Notes under the pieces: model-generated
Databases searched by the model: none
What the model saw: the letters and a program-made list of their open reading frames with translations, nothing else
What the model was told of the DNA's origin: nothing
In this document: positions 1 through 9,025 of the stretch, piece after piece
Position numbering within the stretch: the stretch's first letter is position 1
How the letters are laid out: each line of letters opens with the position of its first letter
Made by a program: the position numbers and the translations under genes
Origin: Variovorax sp. Root318D1
GTDB taxonomy: Bacteria > Pseudomonadota > Gammaproteobacteria > Burkholderiales > Burkholderiaceae_C
Assembly: GCF_001424835.1 (NCBI RefSeq)
Contig: NZ_LMCQ01000021.1
Coordinates: forward strand, 125,503 to 189,502
Direction: 5' to 3'
Length of the DNA stretch: 64,000 nt

Positions 1-2
1 TC

Positions 3-152
3 ACGCGCGATGGCGGGGCCCGCCTGGGCCGCAGCAACACCCTTTACGAACTTACCTCCGTGCGCGACAAAGGCGCCTTCAACTTTGCGGCCTCTGAAGA
101 TAAAAAGCCTCGTGCCGGAGACAACCTCTTGAACTTCGATCGCAGCCCATGA
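3..152 (+). CDS. 3' end of an unidentified upstream gene (partial)
   Basis: The frame starting at base 3 is open from the window edge and ends in a TGA that overlaps the ATG of the following phosphatase gene (ATGA overlap), which argues for translational coupling in one transcript. About 49 residues are visible. They are hydrophilic, rich in Arg, Asp and Lys, and end in FDRSP; I recognise no motif. From its position the gene probably belongs to the same polysaccharide locus, but I cannot name a function. Confidence 0.5.
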   Translation, partial: TRDGGARLGRSNTLYELTSVRDKGAFNFAASEDKKPRAGDNLLNFDRSP

Positions 153-583
153 ATACCGTTCTAGTCGTTTGCATCGGCAACATCTGCCGAAGCCCGATGG
201 CGGAAGCCTTGCTCGCCAAGAGCCTCCCGCAGATGACCGTGTCTTCGGCCGGCACGGGCGCGTTGATCGGCCACCCTGCGGACCCTATTGCCCAGGCGTT
301 GATGGCCGAACGAGGGCTCGACCTTGGCTACCACCGCGCGCGCCAGGTCACCCAAGCCATGTGCGTTGAGGCCGACCTGATCCTCACCATGGACGAAGGT
401 CAGCGCCGCCACATCGAAAACAACTATCCGCTGACGCGCGGCAGGGTCTTTCGCCTTGCCGAAACCGCCAAGCTGAATATTCCCGACCCCTACCGCATGG
501 GACAGGAAGCCTTCGAGCACGCGCTCCAACTCATCGACGCTGGCGTCAAGACCTGGGCCGAACGCATTCGGCAATTCAAATGA
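149..583 (+). CDS. wzb: Low-molecular-weight protein-tyrosine phosphatase (Wzb/Etp type)
   Basis: Cytoplasmic phosphatase that removes phosphate from the tyrosine-rich tail of the partner kinase Wzc, allowing the phosphorylation cycle needed for polysaccharide polymerisation and export. The N-terminus carries the C(X)5R-S P-loop (Cys8, Arg14, Ser15) and the general-acid Asp lies in a DPY motif at residues 113-115, as in family members. Length (144 aa) is normal. Its stop overlaps the ATG of the kinase gene by four bases, so the two are almost certainly co-translated. Substrate assignment to Wzc rests on family knowledge and adjacency. Confidence 0.93.
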   Translation: MNTVLVVCIGNICRSPMAEALLAKSLPQMTVSSAGTGALIGHPADPIAQALMAERGLDLGYHRARQVTQAMCVEADLILTMDEGQRRHIENNYPLTRGRVFRLAETAKLNIPDPYRMGQEAFEHALQLIDAGVKTWAERIRQFK

Positions 584-2844
584 ACACTACTGCTGTCACC
601 ACTTCCAGCGGCGCGCGCACCGGCCAGCCTGCTGCAATTTCAACTGCAGCGGCGGACGATGACGAGATCAACATCGCGGAGTGGATCGACATCCTGATCG
701 ATCGCAAGTGGCTGGTGGCTATCGTCACCGCGCTGGTGCTGGTGCTCGGCGTGGCCTACGCGTTGATGTCCACTCCCATCTATCAATCCAATCTACTGGT
801 CCAGGTCGAGGACGCTGCGCCCGATGCCAAAGGCTTCCTCGGCGAAGCCTCCAACCTTTTCGACGTGAAGACCCCCGCCAGCGGCGAGATTCAGGTCATT
901 CGCTCGCGCATGGTGCTGGGCGCGGCGGTCGACAAGACGCACGCCTATATCGACGCCAAGCCGCGCTACCTGCCGGTGCTCGGCACCTGGCTGGCACGGC
1001 GGGCTAATGGGCTTTCGGATCCTGGCTTTTTTGGCATTGGTGGATATGTGAATGGCAGCGAAAGCATTGGCGTCGCCCGTTTTGACGTGCCTGCACAGCT
1101 TGAAGATGACGAGCCCTTCATGATTACCGCCCAAGGCGAAGGCAAATATACGCTGACGCACGAGGCACTAACTCGGCCACTAACCGGCACTGTCGGCCAG
1201 CCACTGCATCAGGTGCTCGAAGACGGCGCCATCGACCTGCTCATCGACAATCTCGAAGGCAAGCCCGGGGCGCAATTTGTCGTCTCGCGCGCTTCACAGC
1301 TGCGCACCATCGAAGACCTGCAAAAGCGCTTGCAACTCGCTGAACAGGGCAAGCAATCGAACGTGATCAACGTGGCGCTGGAAGACAGCGATCGTGAGTG
1401 GCTCTCCCGTATCCTCAATGCCATTGGCGAACAGTACGTACAGCAGAACGTCGAACGCAAGGCGGCCGAAGCACAGAAAACACTGGCTTTCCTGGACGAG
1501 CAGTTGCCTGAATTCAAGCGTCAGCTCGAAGCCTCTGAAGACGCCTACACGCATTTCCGCAACAAGAACGGCACCGTGGCCTTCGACGAAGAAGCCAAAG
1601 GCGTGCTGGCCCAGACTATCGAGCTGCAGACCAGGTTGCTCGAGTCCCAGCAAAAGCGCCGCGAACTCGCAGCGCACTTTACCGATGCCAACTTGCGCGT
1701 AAGGACCATTGATGGTCAGATTGCTGCCATTGAAAAGGAGATTGGCGGCCTGAACGCGCGCGTGAGCCGCATGCCCACACTGCAGCAAGATGCGCTGCGC
1801 CTCGAGCGCGACGTGCGGGTGAACAGCGGGCTTTATCAGTCGCTGCAGAACAACGCGCTGCAACTGCGACTGGTGAAGGAAGGCAAGACCGGCAACGTCC
1901 GCCTGCTCGACAAGGCCGTGAAGCCCAAGAAGCCGGTCAAGCCGCAGAAGCTGCTCATCGTGGCGCTGTCGCTGGTGCTGGGCCTCTTGGCCGGCACGGC
2001 GCTGGCCCTGATGCGCAGTTGGTTTTTCAGGGGCATTCAGGATCCGCAGGAGATCGAAGCCCACACGGGCCTATCGGTCTATTCGGTGGTGCCCTTTACG
2101 CCTGAGCAGGTGGCCCTCGACCAAAGCATTGCCGCCGGTGTCAAGGGCATCCAGTTGCTGGCGGTGACGCATCCAGACAGCCCATCCATCGAGGCGCTGC
2201 GCAGTCTGCGCATTGCGCTGCAATTTGCCACACTGGAAGCTGGCAATAACCGCGTGCTAATTACCGGTGCGACGCCGGACATTGGCAAGAGCTTTGTTTC
2301 AGGCAACTTCGCCGCCATCATGGCCCACGCCGGCAAGCGGGTGCTGCTGATCGACGCGGACATGCGCAAGGGCCACCTGAACAAGCAGTTTGGCCTCCCG
2401 CGAGAGAGCGGCCTTTCGGAACTGCTGGCTGGCGAGCTTTCGGCGCAGCAGGCGATCCGCTCACAGGTGCTGCCCAACCTCGACATACTGACCACCGGCA
2501 AGCTGCCGTCCAACCCTGCCGACATGTTGATGTCGGAAAGCTTTGTGCGCCTGCTTGACATGATGTCCGCGCAATACGAACTGGTAGTGATCGACACGCC
2601 GCCGGTGCTGGTGGCCGCCGACACGGCCGCCGTAGCGCCGTACATGGGCGCGGTGCTGCTGGTGGCGCGCGCGGATCAGACCCAGCTTGGCGAACTCAAC
2701 GAAAGCGCCAAGCGCCTTTCGCACGGCGGCAAAGCCGTCAGCGGCGTGATCTTCAACGGCATTGACCTGACGCGGCGTCACTATGGCAGCCAGGGCTACC
2801 GTTACGGCGGCTACAGGTACACGAAGTACAAGTACAACGAGTAG
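580..2844 (+). CDS. wzc: Wzc-type polysaccharide co-polymerase / bacterial tyrosine kinase
   Basis: Inner-membrane protein that controls chain length and autophosphorylates on tyrosine; it pairs with outer-membrane Wza to export high-molecular-weight polysaccharide. An N-terminal Wzz domain lies between membrane segments at about residues 43-62 and 457-477, with coiled-coil-like periplasmic sequence between them. The C-terminal BY-kinase has a Walker A (ATPDIGKS, near 563), Walker A' (LLIDADMRKG, near 590) and Walker B (LVVIDTPP, near 669). The last 20 or so residues hold seven tyrosines, the usual autophosphorylation cluster. Length (754 aa) fits the proteobacterial fused form. It converges with the long leftward operon 60 bases downstream. 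Confidence 0.95.
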   Translation: MNTTAVTTSSGARTGQPAAISTAAADDDEINIAEWIDILIDRKWLVAIVTALVLVLGVAYALMSTPIYQSNLLVQVEDAAPDAKGFLGEASNLFDVKTPASGEIQVIRSRMVLGAAVDKTHAYIDAKPRYLPVLGTWLARRANGLSDPGFFGIGGYVNGSESIGVARFDVPAQLEDDEPFMITAQGEGKYTLTHEALTRPLTGTVGQPLHQVLEDGAIDLLIDNLEGKPGAQFVVSRASQLRTIEDLQKRLQLAEQGKQSNVINVALEDSDREWLSRILNAIGEQYVQQNVERKAAEAQKTLAFLDEQLPEFKRQLEASEDAYTHFRNKNGTVAFDEEAKGVLAQTIELQTRLLESQQKRRELAAHFTDANLRVRTIDGQIAAIEKEIGGLNARVSRMPTLQQDALRLERDVRVNSGLYQSLQNNALQLRLVKEGKTGNVRLLDKAVKPKKPVKPQKLLIVALSLVLGLLAGTALALMRSWFFRGIQDPQEIEAHTGLSVYSVVPFTPEQVALDQSIAAGVKGIQLLAVTHPDSPSIEALRSLRIALQFATLEAGNNRVLITGATPDIGKSFVSGNFAAIMAHAGKRVLLIDADMRKGHLNKQFGLPRESGLSELLAGELSAQQAIRSQVLPNLDILTTGKLPSNPADMLMSESFVRLLDMMSAQYELVVIDTPPVLVAADTAAVAPYMGAVLLVARADQTQLGELNESAKRLSHGGKAVSGVIFNGIDLTRRHYGSQGYRYGGYRYTKYKYNE

Positions 2845-2904
2845 AGCTGCAGGTCAGAGCCCGGTTTTTGATGCGGGGACATTTGCCGGAACTCCAACAA
2901 GAGA

Positions 2905-4899
2905 TCAGACTGGAACGAGCGCGGAAGGGGAAACCGAAGCACCAGAGGCCACGCCGTCAGGCGTGACTGATACCGGCGTCGGGAGAGCCCCACTCTGACG
3001 TTCACGCTCTAGATATACCCAGTCCACCACATCGGCATGCGGTCGATAGCCGCCCAGAAGCTGCTGCAGCTGGCGTTTGATTGCAGGCACGTCGTTGCGC
3101 GCGAGCAGCGTGCGAAGTTCATCGATCTCTGTCGCCAGCTCTCGCCACGGCGGGCACGCTTCATGGGCCTTCATCACGCGCGGATGCACGGTAGGCATGG
3201 CGTTGTCGCCGATCAGCAGTTCTTCATACAGCTTTTCGCCGGGACGCAAGCCGGTGATTGACAGCTCAATGTCGCCTTCCGGGTTCCGCGCATCGCGCAC
3301 CGTGCGCCCCGACAGTTCCACCAAGCGGCGCGCCAGGTCGATGATGCGTACCGGCGACCCCATCTCCAGCACAAACACATCGCCGCCCTCGGCCATGGCG
3401 CCGGCCTGGATCACCAGTTGGGCCGCCTCGGGAATGGTCATGAAATAACGCGTGATGTCTTCGTGCGTGAGCGTGATGGGTCCGCCAGCTTCGATCTGCT
3501 GGCGAAAGAGCGGCACCACCGAGCCACTGGAACCCAGCACATTGCCGAATCGCACCATGGAAAAGCAGGTACGCGGCTTTTGCTGGGCGAGGCCCTGCAG
3601 CGTCATTTCGGCCAGGCGCTTGCTTGCGCCCATGATGTTGGTCGGCCGTACCGCTTTGTCGGTGCTGACCAGCACAAACTGGCCAACGCCGTTGTCCCGC
3701 GCTGCCAATGCCGCCGTGAGCGTGCCCAGCGTGTTGTTGATCAGGCCCTCTACGGGGTTGTGCTCCACCAGTGGCACGTGCTTGTAGGCCGCGGCGTGGT
3801 AGACGGTATTGGGCCGCCACACGCTCATGATCTGGCGCATGCGCGCGGCATCGCACACCGATGCCAGCAGCGGCACCACGCTCAGCGCGGGGGCTTCTTG
3901 CTCCAGCTCGCGGTGAATGGCATAGAGCGCGTACTCGCTCCATTCCACCAGCAACAGCACCGAGGGCCTTAACTGCGCAATCTGGCGGCACAACTCGCTG
4001 CCAATGGAACCGCCCGCACCGGTGACCAGCACAACCTTGCCGCGCACATGGCGATTCAGAAGATCGTCGACCGGCGCTACCGGGTCGCGGCCCAACAAGT
4101 CTTCGATGTCGACTTCCATCAGGTCCTTGACCTGCACCCGGCCCTGCGCCAGATCGGCCATGCCAGGGAGCGTGCGCACGCGCAGGTGCAGCGACAAGAG
4201 GTCGTTCAGAATTTGCGCCCTGCGGCCATACGAAACCGACGGCAGCGCCAACAGCACGTCGGTAATGCCTTCAGCGGCAGCATGGGCCTCGAGCCAGGAC
4301 GGCGGATCAATGGGCAGTTCGTTGAGCGTACTGCCCTGCAGCTGCACCGAATCGTCGACGAATCTCCGCACCACCATCTCCGGGCTGTGCGCGAGTGCTG
4401 CGGCCAACTGCCGGCCGGCGTTGCCGGCACCGTAGATCACCACCTGCGGCAGCGCCTTGCCGTGCAGCACCTGCGTGTACAAACCGCCCAACCAATAGCG
4501 CGCCAGGAGGCGGGAAGCGCCCACCGTGAACAACAGCAGCGCAGGCACCAGGAGCCCCACCGTACGCGGAATTCCCTCGACGCCGAATGCGGTGAATATG
4601 AGGACATAGCCGACGCTGAACAGAGAGCAGGCGTGCACGACAGCCATCAGCGCCGCGCTGCCGGCATAGCGGAAGATTGCACGGTACAAGCCCGAGACCA
4701 CGAAAAGCGGCAGCGCCAGCATGATTGCACCGGCAACCGCCAGCCAATGCACGCCCGTCAGTTCTATCCACCGCTCGTAGCGCAAGCTGAATGCCAGCCA
4801 CACGCACAGCACGCACAGTCCGGCATCGACCAACAAGGCCAACACCCGCTTTACGGGGCGCGGCAGCGCCAACATAGGCTGAGCCATACGATCGATCAT
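2905..4899 (-). CDS. pglF: Membrane-bound UDP-GlcNAc 4,6-dehydratase (PglF/WbpM/CapD family)
   Basis: Converts UDP-GlcNAc to the UDP-4-keto-6-deoxy sugar that starts synthesis of bacillosamine, QuiNAc or D-FucNAc. The first ~110 residues contain about four hydrophobic segments, followed by a CoA-binding-like domain. The dehydratase domain has the NAD-binding TGAGGSIGSE motif near residue 293 and STDKAVRPTNIMGASK near 420. Met replaces the usual Tyr of YxxxK there, the SMK triad seen in WbpM-type enzymes. Length (664 aa) is typical. It is the last gene of the leftward operon. With the PglE-like and PglD-like genes upstream it completes a bacillosamine-type route; which sugar is really made is inference. 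Confidence 0.88.
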   Translation of the reverse strand: MIDRMAQPMLALPRPVKRVLALLVDAGLCVLCVWLAFSLRYERWIELTGVHWLAVAGAIMLALPLFVVSGLYRAIFRYAGSAALMAVVHACSLFSVGYVLIFTAFGVEGIPRTVGLLVPALLLFTVGASRLLARYWLGGLYTQVLHGKALPQVVIYGAGNAGRQLAAALAHSPEMVVRRFVDDSVQLQGSTLNELPIDPPSWLEAHAAAEGITDVLLALPSVSYGRRAQILNDLLSLHLRVRTLPGMADLAQGRVQVKDLMEVDIEDLLGRDPVAPVDDLLNRHVRGKVVLVTGAGGSIGSELCRQIAQLRPSVLLLVEWSEYALYAIHRELEQEAPALSVVPLLASVCDAARMRQIMSVWRPNTVYHAAAYKHVPLVEHNPVEGLINNTLGTLTAALAARDNGVGQFVLVSTDKAVRPTNIMGASKRLAEMTLQGLAQQKPRTCFSMVRFGNVLGSSGSVVPLFRQQIEAGGPITLTHEDITRYFMTIPEAAQLVIQAGAMAEGGDVFVLEMGSPVRIIDLARRLVELSGRTVRDARNPEGDIELSITGLRPGEKLYEELLIGDNAMPTVHPRVMKAHEACPPWRELATEIDELRTLLARNDVPAIKRQLQQLLGGYRPHADVVDWVYLERERQSGALPTPVSVTPDGVASGASVSPSALVPV

Positions 4900-4947
4900 G
4901 CGAACCCCCTGAAGAAGTTTTTACCAACCCGGCATGCTGTGAATCCA

Positions 4948-5337
4948 TCATTGCGCCTCCTGCCCCGTGGGACGCAGGCGGTCCAGCAAGAACGCCATGC
5001 CGGCGCCAAACAGCAACCCCACCCAATCGGCCAGCAGATCGACAGCCTCGGTACTGCGATCGGGCGTGAAGGATTGCAGCAGTTCGATGAGCCCCCCGTA
5101 GGCCAGCAGCGCGGTCAGGACGACGGCCGTGCGCCCCGGCCAGGCCCATTGGCCCAGCAGCCCCAGCACCGCAAAACCCAAGGCATGGTTGGCCTTGTCC
5201 CAGCCGGTGGTGGGCAAGGCTAGCGAGGACGGCGCCAGGCTCAACACCAGCAGCACGAGCATGGCCAGCGCCAGCAGCCAGCTCCAGACCGCGGCTCCTG
5301 GCTTAGGTAACCAGCTTCGCGCAGTGTGCAAGCTCAT
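4948..5337 (-). CDS. VanZ-like small membrane protein
   Basis: A 129-residue protein with about four hydrophobic segments (roughly residues 18-38, 52-66, 70-85 and 103-117) and the VanZ-like pattern DKANHALGFAVLG followed by E-LQ and D-AD-VGLLFG motifs. VanZ-family proteins have no settled biochemical role outside teicoplanin resistance. They occur often in polysaccharide loci of Comamonadaceae. Its ATG overlaps the stop of the upstream aminotransferase gene by four bases, so it is translated as part of the operon. Confidence 0.8.
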   Translation of the reverse strand: MSLHTARSWLPKPGAAVWSWLLALAMLVLLVLSLAPSSLALPTTGWDKANHALGFAVLGLLGQWAWPGRTAVVLTALLAYGGLIELLQSFTPDRSTEAVDLLADWVGLLFGAGMAFLLDRLRPTGQEAQ

Positions 5338-6512
5338 GCGGCGCTCGCTTCTTTCAATACCCGCTTGATGGCCACACAGCTGGCCTCCATTTCAGCGGCC
5401 GTCAGCGTGGGATGCACCAGGAACATGAGGCTGGTTTCGCCCAGGGCACGCGCCACCGGCAGGCGGTCGGCCGGCCGCCAGCCGGTGCCGTCGAAAGCCT
5501 TCTCAAGGTAGACCTCCGAGCATGAGCCTTGGTAGCAAGGAACGCCCTGGGCCTGAATGGCGTTCACGATGTGGTCGCGGTTCCATCCGGGTGCCAGCCG
5601 CTCGGGCTGCACATAGACATAGCACTTGTAGTGCGCATGCACGCTGTCCTCGGGCAGCTCTGGCACGCGCACTGCCGCATAGGGCCGGCAGGCCGCCCTC
5701 AGCGCTTCTGCATGGCCGGTGCGCCGCACCGTCCAGTCGGTCATGCGGCGCAACTGAATGCGGCCGATCACCGCCTGCATCTCGAGCATGCGCCAGTTGG
5801 TGCCAAAGCTTTCGTGCAACCAGCGGAAGCCCAGTGGGTGCTCGCGGTTGAACACCGCCTCGTGGCTTTTGCCGTGGTCCTTGTATTCCCACATGGCGCG
5901 CCATAGCGATTCGTCATTGGTGGTGACCATGCCGCCCTCGCCACCCGTGGTCATGATCTTGTCCTGGCAGAAAGACCAGGCACCCACATGCCCAATGGAG
6001 CCGACCGGCCGCCCGTTGTAGTACGCGCCATGCGCCTGGGCGCAGTCTTCGATGACCTTGAGGCCATGCTGTTCGGCCAGCGCCATGATCGGATCCATGT
6101 CGCAAGGCCAACCGGCCAGGTGCACGCAGATGACCGCACGCGTGCGTGGCGTGAGCACCTGTGCAATGGTTCGCGCCGAGAGGTTGCCGCTGTCGGCGTC
6201 GACATCGGCAAACACCGGCGTGGCACCCGCATTGACCACGCACGACACGCTGGCCATGAAAGTGCGCGGCGTCACCACCACTTCGTCGCCCGGGCCAATG
6301 CCCAGCGCCTTCAGCGCCACATCGAGCGCCAGCGTGCCATTGGCCAGTGCCACCGCATGGGCGGTGCCCGACCACAAGGCGAACTCTTTTTCGAACTCGC
6401 GGCATTCCTGCCCGGTCCAGTAGTTGACCTTGTTGGAGAGCAGCACGCGCTGCACGGATTCAGCCTCTTCGGCGGTGAAGCTGGGCCAGGGAGAGAACGA
6501 GGTATTCAGCAC
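5334..6512 (-). CDS. pglE: PLP-dependent sugar aminotransferase (DegT/DnrJ/EryC1/StrS; PglE-like)
   Basis: Predicted to aminate C4 of a UDP-4-keto-6-deoxy-HexNAc using PLP and glutamate. The PLP-lysine lies in FCQDKIMTTGGEGG, followed by the family's GTNWRMLEMQAVIGRIQL core; the fold-type I DCAQAHGA motif is also present. I place the start at GTG 6512 because AAAGG lies six bases upstream and conserved NTSFSPWP sequence begins there; reading further upstream gives only low-complexity Arg/Gly sequence. This yields 392 aa, normal for the family. It follows the acetyltransferase gene by two bases and precedes the vanZ-like gene with an ATGA overlap. The exact sugar is inferred from neighbours. 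Confidence 0.87.
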   Translation of the reverse strand: MLNTSFSPWPSFTAEEAESVQRVLLSNKVNYWTGQECREFEKEFALWSGTAHAVALANGTLALDVALKALGIGPGDEVVVTPRTFMASVSCVVNAGATPVFADVDADSGNLSARTIAQVLTPRTRAVICVHLAGWPCDMDPIMALAEQHGLKVIEDCAQAHGAYYNGRPVGSIGHVGAWSFCQDKIMTTGGEGGMVTTNDESLWRAMWEYKDHGKSHEAVFNREHPLGFRWLHESFGTNWRMLEMQAVIGRIQLRRMTDWTVRRTGHAEALRAACRPYAAVRVPELPEDSVHAHYKCYVYVQPERLAPGWNRDHIVNAIQAQGVPCYQGSCSEVYLEKAFDGTGWRPADRLPVARALGETSLMFLVHPTLTAAEMEASCVAIKRVLKEASAA

Positions 6513-6514
6513 AA

Positions 6515-7177
6515 TCAACCTTTGGGAGAAAACAGGCGAGCCGGATTGCCCACCACCGTGGCGCCGGCCGGCACATCGCGCGTGACCACGGCGCCCATGC
6601 CGACCACGGCACCGCGCCCGATGACAAGCGGCTTTCCGGGCTGGCCCTGCTTGATGACAGCACCCGAGCCGATATAGGCGTGGTCTTCGATGACCACATT
6701 GCCGTTGCACTTGGCGCCCGGCGCAAAGGTGACGAAATCGCCGATCACGCAGTCGTGCTCGACATAGCTGTAGAGGTTGGCGTGGAAATGCCGGCCAATG
6801 CGAATGTTGGAAGTGATGGTGACGAAGGGGCTGAGAGCCGCGCCTTCGCCCAGCGTCACGTCATCCATGCGCACTACGTTGTCTGCGCTCACCGTCCAGG
6901 GGCGCACGCCATCCGCCTTGCAAAGAAAGGCCAACTGCTCGCGCATCTTGCTGTTGGCAATGGCCAGAACGACGTAACGCTCGCTCGCCTCTTCCTGCAG
7001 AAATTCCGAATAGCGCAGCACCCGCTGGCCGTTGACCACTCCTGCTGCGGGTGCGTCGTCTATGAAAACAAGCCGCGCTTCGGCGATACCCTGCCGCGCC
7101 AGCTGCGCGCGCGCCAGCGGCATCACGCCCCGGCCGCAGCCGCTGGCGCCGTAGACGGCAAACAAGGGGTGCGTCAC
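6515..7177 (-). CDS. pglD: Sugar O/N-acetyltransferase, NeuD/PglD family
   Basis: Predicted acetyl-CoA-dependent N-acetyltransferase that acts on a UDP-4-amino-6-deoxy-HexNAc. The N-terminal ~75 residues form a Rossmann-like substrate domain (VYGASGCGRGVMPLA). The rest is a left-handed beta-helix of hexapeptide repeats (for example GEGAALSPFVTITSNIRIG) ending in the NPARLF motif common to PglD and NeuD. Length (220 aa) is normal. It starts at GTG within a GTGA overlap with the preceding transferase gene, with GGAGGT seven bases upstream. Gene order dehydratase-aminotransferase-acetyltransferase supports the bacillosamine-type role. Confidence 0.87.
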   Translation of the reverse strand: MTHPLFAVYGASGCGRGVMPLARAQLARQGIAEARLVFIDDAPAAGVVNGQRVLRYSEFLQEEASERYVVLAIANSKMREQLAFLCKADGVRPWTVSADNVVRMDDVTLGEGAALSPFVTITSNIRIGRHFHANLYSYVEHDCVIGDFVTFAPGAKCNGNVVIEDHAYIGSGAVIKQGQPGKPLVIGRGAVVGMGAVVTRDVPAGATVVGNPARLFSPKG

Positions 7178-9021
7178 GACTCACCTCCGTGCGAGGCGGC
7201 AGCAGAGCCGGTGAAGCGCGGCATGGTCGCCTCGCCCGCCGCGGAGATTCCATCGCGCACCAGCACCTTGCGCACCGTGAGCCACAGGATCTTGATGTCG
7301 AGCCACAGCGTGCGGTTGTCGACGTACCAGACGTCGAGCTTGAATTTTTCTTCCCAGCTCAGCGTGTTGCGGCCATTGACCTGCGCCCAACCGGTGATGC
7401 CGGGGCGTACGTTGTGACGCCGCGCTTGCTCCGCCGAGTACAGCGGCATGTACTCAGTCAACAACGGCCGAGGTCCCACCAGGCTCATCTCGCCTTTGAG
7501 GACGTTCCAGAGTTCGGGGAGTTCGTCGAGGCTGCTCGAACGCATGAAGCGGCCGAATGGCGTGAGCCGCTCGGCATCAGGCAACAACTGCCCGCTGACG
7601 TCACGCGCGTCGGTCATGGTGCGGAACTTGACCATCTCGAACGGCCGCCCTCTGAGCCCCGGCCGAACCTGACGGAAGAAAACCGGCTTGCCAAGCTTGC
7701 GACTCACCTGCCACGTCAAGAATGCGAGAGGGATGGCGAGCAGCAACAATGCCACCGCGGCCAAGAACACATCAATCACTCGCTTCATATCGAATGTTCT
7801 TCTCGCGCCTAGCTGCCTGAAAAGAGCGCCGAACCGCTCGACGCCGATCCGCAGCGACAGGTGCTCGCGATAGTGACGCTGGGCCTTCGCTCCCATTCCT
7901 GCCAGCGCCTCAGGGGCCATGGCCGCCAATGCTTCGGCGGAAGTCGCTAACAACTGCGGATCTTCAGACGCAGCAATGACCCCGGCACCGGACTCTCTCA
8001 CCAGATTGGCAGCATCGCCATCGACCGCCATGAGCAAAGGCTTGCCGGCAGCCATGTAAGCCTGCGTCTTGGACGGAATGGTGATTTCAAACAGCGGGTC
8101 TTTGCGCAGATGCACCAGCAATGCATCTGCCGCGTTCAGCAAAGTGCCGACTTCAGCCATTGGCACTGGCGGCAAGAACGCCACATTGCCCAGCTGCAGG
8201 TCCGCAGCCCGCTCGACAAGGCGACTCACCTCCACACCGCCGCCCAGCAACACAAAGCAAACACGCGACCCACGTTGTTGCAGCAGCAAAGCCGCGTCCA
8301 GAACAGCATCGAGCGCCTGCGCCTTGCCCATATTCCCTGCAAACACGATGCGGAACTTCTCGGCAGTTGGAAACGCTGCCGGCAATTGACCGCTAGGTGC
8401 CTTCAGCGAAGCCTCATCGGCCCAGTTGTAGATCACATCAATCTTTGCTTCAGGAACACCGCGCTGCATCAGCAACTTCTTGAAGCCGGGCGAAAGCACA
8501 GCTATGTGATCCACACGCTTGTAGACCCATTGGCAGACCGATGCCACGATGCCCAGGGCTCGTTCGTTGTTGAGCATGCCGGTTGCCCGCAAGGTGTCCG
8601 GCCACATGTCCTGGATGTCATAGACGACCGGAATCCGGCGGAGAAGGCGGATCAACCCAGCCGCCACGCCTACCGTCAGCGGCGGGTGGTAGGCATACAT
8701 CACCGCTGGGCGCGTGGCAAAAAACAAGCCGTAGACGAACGCGGACGCCGCGAAGCTCGCGTAGTTCAGCACACGCTTGATGGCGGACTGACCATGATCG
8801 GGGTATAGCGGCAATCGCGTGACCTGCACGCCGTCTATCACTTCTCGCTGCAGCCACTTGATGCGGTAGCCGGGGTACACCTTTCCACCAGGGTAGTTTG
8901 GAAAGCCTGTCACAACCTCCACATCGAAGCCCTGCCGCACGAGCTCGCGCGCGAACACAATGCCCTTGAAGGTCGGTTCGGGATCGAACCATTGCGTCAG
9001 CAGCAATATGCGAACAGCCAT
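7174..9021 (-). CDS. Fused GT4 glycosyltransferase and PglC/WcaJ-type phosphoglycosyl transferase
   Basis: A 615-aa two-domain protein. Residues 1 to about 405 are a WbuB-like GT4 glycosyltransferase (opening ILLLTQWFDPEPTFKG; KTQAYMAAGKPLL nucleotide-binding region). From about 412 (FDMKRVIDVF) the rest is a monotopic phosphoglycosyl transferase: a re-entrant hydrophobic helix, KFRTM, the catalytic Asp-Glu dyad in SSLDELPELWN and GITGWAQVNGRN. The C-terminal part would load the first sugar-1-phosphate onto undecaprenyl phosphate and the N-terminal part would add the second sugar, both at the inner face of the membrane. The family WbuB precedent suggests L-FucNAc as the second sugar, which fits the fnl-type genes next door. 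Confidence 0.9.
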   Translation of the reverse strand: MAVRILLLTQWFDPEPTFKGIVFARELVRQGFDVEVVTGFPNYPGGKVYPGYRIKWLQREVIDGVQVTRLPLYPDHGQSAIKRVLNYASFAASAFVYGLFFATRPAVMYAYHPPLTVGVAAGLIRLLRRIPVVYDIQDMWPDTLRATGMLNNERALGIVASVCQWVYKRVDHIAVLSPGFKKLLMQRGVPEAKIDVIYNWADEASLKAPSGQLPAAFPTAEKFRIVFAGNMGKAQALDAVLDAALLLQQRGSRVCFVLLGGGVEVSRLVERAADLQLGNVAFLPPVPMAEVGTLLNAADALLVHLRKDPLFEITIPSKTQAYMAAGKPLLMAVDGDAANLVRESGAGVIAASEDPQLLATSAEALAAMAPEALAGMGAKAQRHYREHLSLRIGVERFGALFRQLGARRTFDMKRVIDVFLAAVALLLLAIPLAFLTWQVSRKLGKPVFFRQVRPGLRGRPFEMVKFRTMTDARDVSGQLLPDAERLTPFGRFMRSSSLDELPELWNVLKGEMSLVGPRPLLTEYMPLYSAEQARRHNVRPGITGWAQVNGRNTLSWEEKFKLDVWYVDNRTLWLDIKILWLTVRKVLVRDGISAAGEATMPRFTGSAAASHGGES

Positions 9022-9025
9022 GGCC

